Shown here: piece by piece, positions 1 to 7,297 of the stretch
Numbering within the stretch: the stretch's first letter is position 1
Layout of the letters: every line of letters begins with the position of its first letter
Origin: Xanthomonas arboricola pv. populi
GTDB taxonomy: Bacteria; Pseudomonadota; Gammaproteobacteria; Xanthomonadales; Xanthomonadaceae
DNA length: 64,000 bases
Direction of reading: 5' to 3'
Assembly (NCBI RefSeq): GCF_002939945.1
Contig: NZ_MDEB01000003.1
Span: 1-64,000 of the forward strand
The notes under the pieces: model-generated
The model's database searches: none
The model's input: only the letters and a program-made list of their open reading frames with translations
Told to the model about the DNA's origin: nothing
Program-made: the position numbers and the translations under genes

Positions 1-47
1 CCGGAGACCTCTAGTTATGGATGGATCAATTTTACGGGGAGTCGACA
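1..47 (-). mobile_element. edge of a second insertion sequence (tentative)
   Basis: The relaxase-like reading frame read from position 282 downwards stops resembling its family at about position 48. From 47 down to 1 the minus strand begins TGTCGACTCC and runs into an AT-richer stretch followed by CTAGAGGTCTCC, which I associate from memory with the left end of IS3-family elements just before orfA. Only the tip is inside the window, so neither the transposase nor the other end can be seen. This is an inference from the sudden loss of homology. Confidence 0.35.
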
Positions 48-48
48 C

Positions 49-282
49 AGACGCTGGGAATTGCTGCACAAGATCCGCATAGCGCTCAATCGGGACTCGA
101 TAGAGCGTGTGGAACTGCTTGCGGGATAGAGAGGTGCGCTGCCAGATATGTTCCAGAAGCTTCTGGCGTCGAGGTGTGGTGAGTAGTTCCGCTGCCGGCT
201 TGGGGTGCAACAGCCCTTTGCCAAGCGCATTCTCGGTCACTGCCGCAATAGGTGGCAGGATGGCGGCCTTTCGTTGAAACAA
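49..282 (-). pseudogene. N-terminal remnant of a MobH/TraI_2-type conjugative relaxase
   Basis: Reading minus-strand codons from 282 gives an open frame (FQRKAAILPP, then TTPRRQKLLEHIWQRTSLSR, then YADLVQQFPAS). This matches what I remember of the N-terminus of TraI_2-domain relaxases of integrative conjugative elements. In the full protein this segment leads into a His-rich HD-like motif and several hundred more residues. Here it ends at position 49 against a probable IS edge, and its first codons are cut off at 283 by the IS3-family element. No start codon, HD motif or C-terminal domain remains, so it is a dead fragment. It indicates that an ICE or related element once lay here. Confidence 0.7.
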
Positions 283-308
283 TGATACGCTCAGGGTTCC
301 GTAGACAC

Positions 309-1163
309 TCAAGACCCTCGTTGCGCGTAGCGCCGTTCAAACTCTACAGGGGACAGGTCGCCAGTTGAACCGTGGCGGCGGTTGGGGTTGTAGAACATCT
401 CGATGTAGTCGAATACCTCGGCGCGAGCGGCGTCCTTGGTGGGATAGATCCGCCGCCTGATCCGCTCGCGTTTGAGCAGGCCGAAGAAGCTCTCCACGGG
501 TGCGTTGTCGTGGCAGTTGCCACGCTAACTCATGCTGCACACCAAGCCATGGGACGCCAGGAAACTGCGCCAGTCATCGCTGGTGTAGACCGACCCTTGG
601 TCCGAGTGAACCAAGCAACCAGCGTTGGGTTTGCGCCGCCACACCGCAGACAACAAGGCCTGCACGACCAACTCGGTATCGGCCCGATCGCGCATCGCCC
701 AGCCGACGACCTGCCTGGAAAACAGATCGATCACGACAGCCAGGTACATCCAGCCTGCATGCGTGCGGATGAAGGTGAAATCGCTCGCCCAGGCCGTGTC
801 CGGCTCAGTCACGTCGAACTGTCGGTCAAGCAGGTTGGCCGCCGCCTTGCGCTGCATTCCTCCATGGAAGCGCGGTTTGCGACCATAGCCCACCTGGGCA
901 CGCAGTCCCTCGGTGCGCATCAGCCGATGCACCCGATGGCGACTGCAACGCTCACCCAGATCGCGCAGATCCTTCGTAATCTTGCGATGCCCATAGACAC
1001 TGCCGCTGGCCAGCCAGTGGTGCTTGATCAATCCCAGCAGGCGTTGGTCTTCCTTTGCGCGCGCACTGTCGGGCGAGCGTAACCAGGCGTAATAACCCGC
1101 CCGGTTGACCCGCAACACCCGGCACATCGCACACACCCTGAATTCCCCGCAGTGGGCTTGCAT
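309..1163 (-). pseudogene. IS3-family transposase OrfB (DDE integrase), interrupted by an in-frame stop
   Basis: The frame encodes the HTH_21 and rve integrase core of IS3 OrfB. Two catalytic Asp are visible, in TAWASDFTFI and VHSDQGSVY. At 525-527 a TAG stop follows CSMS. The same frame then continues without interruption from 524 to 309 with RGNCHDNAPVESFFGLLKRE, and this part holds the third catalytic residue, Glu. Codon phase is the same on both sides, so this is a nonsense mutation and not a frameshift. In relatives an Arg or similar codon is expected there. The truncated product lacks the Glu and the C-terminal tail and should be inactive. The frame opens upstream to the frameshift site at 1214. 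Confidence 0.85.
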
Positions 1164-1180
1164 GAAGGCGTACTTTGCCT

Positions 1181-1474
1181 TTACCCCTTGGCAAAGTACG
1201 CGGCGGCCTTTTTTAGGATGTCGCGCTCCTCGGTCACTCGACGCAACTCTGCCTTCAGCCGCCGAACCTCGGCGCTCTGGTCCACCTCGGCGCGCTGCAC
1301 CACGCCAGGCTTGCCGAACTTGCGCAGCCAGGCGTAGAGGCTGTGCGTGGTGACACCCAGTCGCTCGGCGACTTCTGCCACCTTGAACCCACGATCAGTC
1401 ACTTGCCGGACCGCCTCGATCTTGAACTCATCCGTATACCGCTTACTGCTCATGGACACCTCCGAATTAGCCAT
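1181..1474 (-). CDS. IS3-family transposase OrfA (HTH subunit)
   Basis: The 97-residue product has the IS3 OrfA pattern. An N-terminal helix-turn-helix (YTDEFKIEAVRQV through VAEVAERLGVTTHSLYAWLRKFG) is followed by a leucine-zipper-like coiled coil (AEVRRLKAELRRVTEERDILKK). A methionine seven codons in (MSSKRY) is an equally good start. The end of the gene carries the slippery heptamer used to make the OrfAB fusion by -1 frameshifting. On its own, OrfA usually binds the inverted repeats and moderates transposition. This reading frame is intact. Confidence 0.88.
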   Translation of the reverse strand: MANSEVSMSSKRYTDEFKIEAVRQVTDRGFKVAEVAERLGVTTHSLYAWLRKFGKPGVVQRAEVDQSAEVRRLKAELRRVTEERDILKKAAAYFAKG

Positions 1475-1603
1475 TTTCCATGGCCTTGAGATGTCTAGGA
1501 AACCCTGGGCGTATCAACTCAACGGTATCCGGCTTTCTCACCCTGCCGGGCCTCCAGCCTCCGCGGCGTTGCCGGGAGGCTCCACATTGCATCGCGAGCG
1601 TAG

Positions 1604-2671
1604 TTACTGCAATTGGCGACGGCGTCCGAGAAAATCCATGTTTTCCAACGAGCCGACCCCGCTCACCTGCAGGTGCTCCTCGTCCGTCGCGAGGTCCACG
1701 CTCACCTTCGCGACGAACTTGGCATGCCAGGTCTCCCAGTCGGGCGAGGAATTGGTGAACGGGAAGGACGCGACGATCGTGCGCTGGCCATCGAAGCGCA
1801 CGTTTCCCTTGAGTCCATCCAGATCGACGATGTAGACGCAATCGCTACTGACCTTCTTGCCTGTCTGCGGCACCGGGACTTTCACGCCCTCCAGGCAGAT
1901 CAATTGGTCGTTGATCACGTCCGCGTGGACCTGCTCGCCCCGCGCAACGTACAGCAGGGGAGTTTCCAGCCCACCGGCCTCGGTGCGGAAGCGGACGGAG
2001 GACGCCACCACGGTGACGCCCTCCACTTCCGCCCGTCCCCACAGCCAGTCGCTGAGCAAATGATCCATCGGGACATCACCCCAGTTGTGGTCGTGGTAGC
2101 CATTGCCTTCGACCTCGATGGCCTTCCCGGCGACGAACAGGCTGCCCTTGGTGCGCGCACCGGGCACCGCACTGAACCAGGAGAAATGCCCGTCGGCGTT
2201 TTCCCAGCGGCCGGTGCCCGGGCGGTAGGGGCGCACCGTACGCTCGAGCACCAGGTCCAACCCGTGACCTTGGTTTTCGTCCGGATCGACGTGGATGTGG
2301 TAGCGCTCCAGGCCATCGAGGCCGCGGAAAAACGACTTGCCGATTCTGACGTCGCATTGGGTGTCGGAGACCTCGAAGCGGCCGTCGTCGAAGGGCGTCG
2401 TGATGTCGGCGAGCTTGGTTCCATCGCGGGCGATGTTGAGATTGATGAATGGCGTGTTCCTGCCCTCCGCATCCACCTGGATATGGAACGAGACCACGCA
2501 ATAGAGGCCATCGGAGAAATGGGCGTCGGCATACCACCATTCCCATTCGCCGGGCTTGAACGGCTGCTTTAGCCGCAACGCGTCCTCCCATGTCTGGGGG
2601 TGGTCGCGATCGATGCCGAGCCGGTCGAAACTGGCCTGGTCGTCCAGGAGCCTGCCGTTCTTGTCGGCCAT
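1604..2671 (-). CDS. CrtC/AttH-like lipocalin-type protein (copy 1)
   Basis: The product is a 355-residue soluble protein with an EWWY motif at residues 44-47 followed by alternating hydrophobic strands. Together with length, this is typical of the CrtC/AttH family (two lipocalin-like barrels). Known members include carotenoid 1,2-hydratase, AttH, and cyclases or Diels-Alderase-like enzymes of secondary metabolism. No signal peptide is seen. The start is ATG 2671 with AAGGAT upstream; the frame opens to 2716 but lacks a ribosome site there. The paralogue at 2742-3818 lies 70 bp upstream in the same direction, and a TetR gene is divergent. Substrate is unknown; carotenoid hydration is not implied because no carotenoid genes are nearby. 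Confidence 0.65.
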   Translation of the reverse strand: MADKNGRLLDDQASFDRLGIDRDHPQTWEDALRLKQPFKPGEWEWWYADAHFSDGLYCVVSFHIQVDAEGRNTPFINLNIARDGTKLADITTPFDDGRFEVSDTQCDVRIGKSFFRGLDGLERYHIHVDPDENQGHGLDLVLERTVRPYRPGTGRWENADGHFSWFSAVPGARTKGSLFVAGKAIEVEGNGYHDHNWGDVPMDHLLSDWLWGRAEVEGVTVVASSVRFRTEAGGLETPLLYVARGEQVHADVINDQLICLEGVKVPVPQTGKKVSSDCVYIVDLDGLKGNVRFDGQRTIVASFPFTNSSPDWETWHAKFVAKVSVDLATDEEHLQVSGVGSLENMDFLGRRRQLQ

Positions 2672-2741
2672 GTGATTATCCTTTGTCTGTCGGTGGAATG
2701 GGGTCGGGAGCGGCATGGCCGCGCCCGAGGGGCGAGGGCTT

Positions 2742-3818
2742 TCAGCGCTGGCGGCTGGCGTAGGGAGCGTTCTGCATAATCCGGATGTCGGCCGACTCGT
2801 TGACGGATACGCCGACCTGTCGTCCGCTCGTTTCGTCGATCAGGCGAGCGCCGCCTTCGTAGAGCGCATACCGGATTTCCGGGATTTCCAGGAACTCCCT
2901 GGAGGACAGCGGCTCCACCCGGAACCGGCGCGAGCCTTCCACCTCGACCGGCAACTCGTAGCTCCAGCCCCAGGACACCCACGTGCCGACATCGGGCGCC
3001 TTGGCGTAGCCGTTCTGTTTCACCACCACGCCATCGAGATACCGGACCTCGCCGTCGGCGGTCACGTAGACCGCCTCCTGGTGGCCGTTGTAGAAGTTGT
3101 AAAGATGGAAGCGCGCACCGTTGTCGAAACGGAAGGACGACCATTCCCAGGTCAGAGTGAAGAAGTCCCCCCACTGGCGATCGATCCAGGCCTGCCCGGC
3201 GATCTGCAACGTGCGCCAGCTGCCGTCGGCATCCTTGAGCGAAAACGTGCCATGGGCGGCGGCGCGCATGATCGAGAAGTAGAAGCTGAAGTCGTCCTCG
3301 GCACCCTGCTGGATCAGGCCTTTCACGCCGAGCTTGTCCTGATGCCAGATCACCTCGTCGGTTTCGGAGAAGCGCAGATCGAGGCGGGTATCGCCGACCT
3401 CTGCTCTCAATTGCATGCCCTGGTCCGTGTACGACCAGTCGGCCGAGCTTTCCCCGAGCCGTGTCAGGACTGCGCGGCGATCCGCGTCCCATATCTGCTG
3501 GTCGGAGATGAGTCCTTCCGTGCGCAGGGTCCGGTAGTCCTGCCGCTCGTAATCGCTCACCATGCCGACCAGGTGGGCGAAGCGCTTGCCCTCCTCGAAC
3601 GGCACGCCGAAACGCGTGTGCCAGCCGTCGCCGGGATAGTGCACGATGTCGAAGAACAAAAAGTAGCGCCGCCCCGAGGCATCGAAGGCATGGAGCGTCA
3701 CGTACCACCACTCGTACGACTTCTCGCTCATGCGGGCGTGGGGTCGCCACTCCTCCTGTGGCGAGCGGATATGCGGCTTGGAGACGTCGAAGGACAGCGG
3801 CGTGTAAAGTTGCGGCAT
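2742..3818 (-). CDS. CrtC/AttH-like lipocalin-type protein (copy 2)
   Basis: The product is 358 residues, with EWWY at residues 36-39 and the same overall organisation as its downstream neighbour, to which it appears distantly paralogous. The C-terminal half has WIDRQWGDFF and FHLYNFYNG stretches typical of the second barrel in this family. ATG 3818 is preceded by GGAGA at proper spacing; an in-frame extension to 3893 has no such site. This is the promoter-proximal gene of the pair. A perfect inverted repeat at 3884-3927 lies between it and the TetR gene, which suggests repression by that regulator. Enzymatic role is unknown. Confidence 0.65.
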   Translation of the reverse strand: MPQLYTPLSFDVSKPHIRSPQEEWRPHARMSEKSYEWWYVTLHAFDASGRRYFLFFDIVHYPGDGWHTRFGVPFEEGKRFAHLVGMVSDYERQDYRTLRTEGLISDQQIWDADRRAVLTRLGESSADWSYTDQGMQLRAEVGDTRLDLRFSETDEVIWHQDKLGVKGLIQQGAEDDFSFYFSIMRAAAHGTFSLKDADGSWRTLQIAGQAWIDRQWGDFFTLTWEWSSFRFDNGARFHLYNFYNGHQEAVYVTADGEVRYLDGVVVKQNGYAKAPDVGTWVSWGWSYELPVEVEGSRRFRVEPLSSREFLEIPEIRYALYEGGARLIDETSGRQVGVSVNESADIRIMQNAPYASRQR

Positions 3819-3883
3819 GGGGTTCTCCTGCTTCGGCAACCAACGGAGGCAAGCACGGGGCGACGCCGCTGGCTGCGGGGAAC

Positions 3884-3927
3884 GGTGCGCCAATAATGCA
3901 ACGCAAGTGTTGCATTATTGGCGCACC
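3884..3927. promoter_or_regulatory. perfect inverted-repeat operator between divergent genes
   Basis: Two 19-bp arms match perfectly as inverted repeats (3884-3902 and 3909-3927, core CAATAATGCAAC / GTTGCATTATTG) around a 6-bp spacer. The site lies 66 bp upstream of the CrtC-like gene and 33 bp upstream of the preferred TetR start. Its position and symmetry suit a TetR-family operator that controls both directions. It has no T-run, so it is unlikely to be a terminator. Confidence 0.7.
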
Positions 3928-3959
3928 CGAGCAAGTCGCCCACCCTGCGGCTCAGGCAT

Positions 3960-4655
3960 ATGAACAGCGAGAGAGACAGCGATTTGAGACAAGAGAAAGA
4001 CAGTATGAGGAGAGGTGGACGCCCCACCGCGGAGTCCGCTGCGGAGATAACCACGCGTATCGTCCAGGTCGCGACCCGCGCCTTCCTAGATAAGGGTTAT
4101 GCCGACACCGGCATGGAGCAGATCGCCGTATCGGCCGGCGTGGCCAAGCGCAGCCTCTACGCCCGCTTCCCCACGAAGGAGACGCTGTTCCGGGTCGTCG
4201 TGCGCACTTATTCGGACCAGACGCTGGGGCACCTGCCGGATATGGCCGAGGATGCGAGCCCGCTCAAGGATCGCATCCTCGATGGCTGCCTGCGGGTCCT
4301 GGAGGTCGTGCTCGCCACCGACGTCATCGCGCTTGAGCGCGTGATCGTGGCTGAATCGGTGCGCTTCCCGGAACTGGTGGCCAGCGTCGAAGCCGCGCGC
4401 GGGCAGGCGCTGCGCTATCTCGCAGGCATTCTCGAACGAGGCCGTGAAGGCGAGGCCCGGACGTCTCGCAAAAAGCGTGCCGCTGAAGACCCAGCCATCG
4501 TGTCGGCCGGGCATCTCTGGGATCTGGTTGTGGCTCCGGCGGTGCGGGCGGCCGTGCTTGCGAAGGTTCCCTGTGGCTTGGCGAACGCCGACCGAAGTCA
4601 GGTCTGCGCCCGTGTGGACTTCTTCCTCGATGGCTACCGGGGAAGCGTGCGTTGA
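3960..4655 (+). CDS. TetR-family transcriptional regulator
   Basis: The product is 231 residues from ATG 3960. The N-terminal TetR DNA-binding domain is clear (IVQVATRAFLDKGYADTGM, then AVSAGVAKRSLYARFPTKET). The C-terminal part is helical and resembles AefR-type ligand domains, ending CARVDFFLDGYR. An upstream in-frame ATG at 3918 lies inside the right operator arm and is an unlikely start; ATG 4005 (MRRGGRP) is another candidate. The gene is divergent from the two CrtC-like genes and is expected to repress them and itself through the palindrome at 3884-3927. The inducer is unknown. Confidence 0.85.
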   Translation: MNSERDSDLRQEKDSMRRGGRPTAESAAEITTRIVQVATRAFLDKGYADTGMEQIAVSAGVAKRSLYARFPTKETLFRVVVRTYSDQTLGHLPDMAEDASPLKDRILDGCLRVLEVVLATDVIALERVIVAESVRFPELVASVEAARGQALRYLAGILERGREGEARTSRKKRAAEDPAIVSAGHLWDLVVAPAVRAAVLAKVPCGLANADRSQVCARVDFFLDGYRGSVR

Positions 4656-5749
4656 TGCGGCTGTCCCACCAGCGATCGCGCTGGCTGAGCAAATTACTGA
4701 GTCAGAAAGGCCTTGGCGAAGTCCGCAGATGGCCTTACCCACAGTCTTACTTGCACTTCTAAGGTCGCCTCTTATGCAGCATCAGCCCGCGTGTCGGCTC
4801 GAAGCACCGTTGGCACCTAACCGCTCAAGCACTTTCGGCCGCCAGAGCCTTTTATCAGTCTCGCACCAGCCACACCGAGTGCCAATGCCCTGTCGCCGCC
4901 AAGACTGTTCCTACACTCCATGCCCGTTAACCTTGTGACAAGCAAGAGGGATGATGTGGCACGGGGCACATACTGGTCGCATGAAGAAATGGCCGCGGTC
5001 GGTCGGGTTCGGCAGGCGGCGTCTTGGGCATGGTCGGGTGCGCACCATACGGCATGGCGAAGCCCACTGACACGCGTCAGAGCGCGTGAAAGGGGTGCCG
5101 ATAAGATCATCGTCAACTACGACATGCCCATAGCCGACACCTTCGGCAACAGAGCCATACCGTCGTAGCCTTGATAGCTGTTCTTGGAGGTCAGCGGCGC
5201 TGAGTGGATACAGTTGGCTTGTCGAGAACAGGGCCTCGGTACATAATGCGGTCTAATCCTGTAGACCATACGGGATAAATTTCTTTAATTACAATGGGTT
5301 GGGCGCGAAGTGCTGTTCCCATCGCCCGCTCCATGTCCTGCAGGCGCCGCTGACGATCTTGTCCGCTCTGCCGGAGCGTGATCGCTCGATATCTGATCCG
5401 TTCCCAACTGAATTGCTTTTCTTCTCGGGCGGCCGCTGCACGAGCGCGCTTATTTTCCTGATATGCGACTGCAGGCGCAGGCTCAGGTCTCTTGCAGTGA
5501 TGGCAGCGACTGGTTTTTCAGCTGTCAGCTTTTTAACCTCTGATCGGGTGTACCTCTGTCTGCTACAACCGATTGGGACGACGCGGTCGGACATGACGTT
5601 TGGCGTTTGGACCGACATCGATTGCAGCGCGCCCAGAGCGAATGACGCGAGTTGCGCGCTTCGCTATTTCCTTCCCCATGGTCAGGAACCTCCTGATTGA
5701 GCGGGTTCGCGGCGATGGGCATAGTGGCAGCCATCATCGAGCGAGCACC
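4656..5749. other. 1.1-kb region without a recognisable gene
   Basis: Open frames here are short and show no family motif on either strand. Base composition is somewhat lower in GC than in the core genes. The region sits between the TetR gene of the accessory block and the first conserved gene. It may hold decayed island DNA. The only hint of a gene is a short minus-strand frame with a strong ribosome site at 5563-5679. Confidence 0.5.
5563..5679 (-). CDS. possible small basic protein (weak)
   Basis: ATG 5679 on the minus strand is preceded by a perfect AGGAGG at about 5693-5688. It opens a 38-codon frame starting MGKEIAKRATRVIRSGR, rich in Arg and Lys, ending at TAG. No family is recognised. 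The good ribosome site is the only support. It could be the start of a gene truncated by a nonsense mutation, because other frames remain open downstream. Confidence 0.22.
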   Translation of the reverse strand: MGKEIAKRATRVIRSGRAAIDVGPNAKRHVRPRRPNRL

Positions 5750-6145
5750 ATGACCGCCACGCATCCTCAACTCATCGGCGCACTTCTCAAGGGTATGCGA
5801 CGCGCCGAATCCGCGCGTGCAGCCTCTATCGCGTATTGCGCCGGGTCGGCCGGGCAGATGAGTTCTGGTTATGGCACGCCGGACGATGCGGGCAAGGTGC
5901 TGGAGATGTTCGCGCTGGATTCCGAGCAGATCCGCGAATTGGGGCTGGTGGGCGTGGAAGAGCTGGGCGAGGCGGTCTGCCATGCCTGGTCCATCAACGC
6001 CGGCGAGCTGGATCGGGTGGTGCAGTGGTTTTCGGCGCCCAGGGTCGAGTTCGTCGGCAAGCACTGCCGTGAGCTGATCCGGGCCGGGCGCATCGGGCCG
6101 GTGCTGACCATGGCCCGCGAGCATGCCTTGCTGCGCCATCGCTGA
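5750..6145 (+). CDS. conserved hypothetical protein
   Basis: The product is 131 residues from ATG 5750 (MTATHPQLIG). The frame is open upstream to 5600, but that part has unlike codon use and no ribosome site. The protein looks mostly helical and soluble, with acidic segments (SEQIRELGLVGVEELGEAVCHAW) and a basic C-terminus. I recognise no domain. Codon use is typical of the core genome, unlike the DNA to its left, so the accessory region probably ends just upstream. Confidence 0.6.
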   Translation: MTATHPQLIGALLKGMRRAESARAASIAYCAGSAGQMSSGYGTPDDAGKVLEMFALDSEQIRELGLVGVEELGEAVCHAWSINAGELDRVVQWFSAPRVEFVGKHCRELIRAGRIGPVLTMAREHALLRHR

Positions 6146-6234
6146 GCGCAGCCAGCCTCGGGCACGCCCTGCCGCTTTACGCTAGCCGGCGCAACGGCAA
6201 TACTCGCTGACCCCTCCCAACCTCAGTTTTGCCA

Positions 6235-6627
6235 ATGCGCCAGGTTCCGCCCGCTTCACCCTCTGCCGCCGCCAAAGCCCAATTGCTGGAAGAGCTGCGC
6301 AAGCTCGAGCAGGAAGAAGCCCAGCTGAAATACGCCCAGACCCTGGAAGCCTTCGACCAGGTGGTCGAGGTGCTGACCCAGTTCGGCAGCCGCTTCAATG
6401 CCAAGCAGAAGTCCCAGATCGCTTCGCTGGCGATGACCGGAAAATCCAAGGGGCCGCTGTCGTCCACGGGCGAAGTGGTGGCCAAGTACTGGATTCCGCA
6501 TTCCGGCGAAACCTGGTCCGGGCGGGGCCGCACGCCGCGCGCGTTCAAGGCATGGGAAGGCACCAGCTCCTACAAGGAATGGAAGGCCAATCATCCGGAC
6601 AAGCGATTCCCGCTGTATCCGGGCTGA
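6235..6627 (+). CDS. H-NS-family nucleoid-associated protein
   Basis: The product is 130 residues from ATG 6235. The N-terminus has a charged coiled coil (AQLLEELRKLEQEEAQLKYAQ), as in the H-NS oligomerisation domain. The C-terminus has the H-NS DNA-binding core: YW-x-PHSGETWSGRGRTPRAFKAW, with the GRGRTP loop that enters the minor groove. H-NS-type proteins of xanthomonads (the Xrv group) affect hrp and virulence genes, but I cannot assign which member this is. A TTG at 6229 in the same frame is an alternative start. Confidence 0.8.
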   Translation: MRQVPPASPSAAAKAQLLEELRKLEQEEAQLKYAQTLEAFDQVVEVLTQFGSRFNAKQKSQIASLAMTGKSKGPLSSTGEVVAKYWIPHSGETWSGRGRTPRAFKAWEGTSSYKEWKANHPDKRFPLYPG

Positions 6628-7240
6628 GTTTTTGCGTATTAAGAGCCGGGCTAGGGGCGCGTTGGCGCCTGGCGATTCGCGGCTTTGCGCACGTTGATTT
6701 TATCGCTGTCACTGCTGCGCTGTATTTTAGGCGCCGGCGGACCATGCGATCGATGCTGGATGTGATCCAGGCTTGCCGATGTGGCCGTACGCCAGGCCGG
6801 AGACGGAAAGTTGCGCGTCCAGCTTGGTGCAGCGATGTGGTTGTTCGATGCATTGCGGCGCAGTCAGCCAGCGGGTGTTTTCGATAGGTGTACTCGAACG
6901 GCGCGATCCCGGGTACGGCTGTTTTGGCTTGTCGGTCCGCTGATCGACTATCGATAATGACGCGTGATGAATCGATAAGTGTTGCGCCAGCCCGCATCGC
7001 CATATCAGTAATTGATGCCAAGCCATTGCCTCAAGCGCTTTAGCCGATAAAGCAAATCGAAGCTCTATCTGCGATTGCGGCATTGCCAGGAGCGATTCTG
7101 TTTGCGCCGCGCTCGACGCCGATTCTGGGTGTCACCAGCAGGGTTGTAATCGCACACGAAAAGCAGCGGCGGCGTTTGCAGAGCGACAGCGCAGATCCGC
7201 TTCAAACAGAAGCATCCGGCGCAAATGTCCAAGCAATAAA
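6628..7240. other. intergenic region, no gene seen
   Basis: About 610 bases between the H-NS-like gene and the glgX terminator. Open frames on both strands are short and lack ribosome sites or known motifs. It contains AT-richer patches (around 6950-6985) but no repeat or RNA gene that I can support. Confidence 0.5.
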
Positions 7241-7280
7241 AAACCCGCTGCCCGCCGGAATTCCGGCAGGCAGCGGGTTT
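7241..7280 (-). terminator. rho-independent terminator of glgX
   Basis: A long hairpin has arms AAACCCGCTGCC and GGCAGCGGGTTT. On the minus strand it ends in a T-run just after the glgX stop codon. Confidence 0.9.
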
Positions 7281-7297
7281 CGCTTATCGCTACAGGG

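Larger units (their letters stand above)
283..1516 (-). mobile_element. IS3-family insertion sequence, complete but inactivated
   Basis: The element is about 1.23 kb. Imperfect terminal inverted repeats begin TGATACGC at 283 on the plus strand and at 1516 on the minus strand, continuing as CAGGGTT(C/T)CC(G/T)AGACA. Inside are orfA and an orfB in the -1 frame, both on the minus strand. A slippery A_AAA_AAG at 1214-1208 sits near the end of orfA in the correct phase for -1 frameshifting. I saw no clear short target duplication: the bases just outside the two ends differ. The element interrupts the 5' end of the relaxase remnant. orfB carries an in-frame amber codon, so this copy should not transpose by itself. 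Confidence 0.85.

Noticed and set aside
372..1082. Long plus-strand open frame inside the IS element
   Set aside because: It is the antisense shadow of the OrfB transposase; its protein has no recognisable motif, and the minus-strand frame has clear DDE motifs.
1604..3818. Assignment of the two CrtC-like genes as carotenoid hydratases
   Set aside because: No carotenoid genes are nearby, and the fold family is functionally diverse; only the fold-level call is supported.
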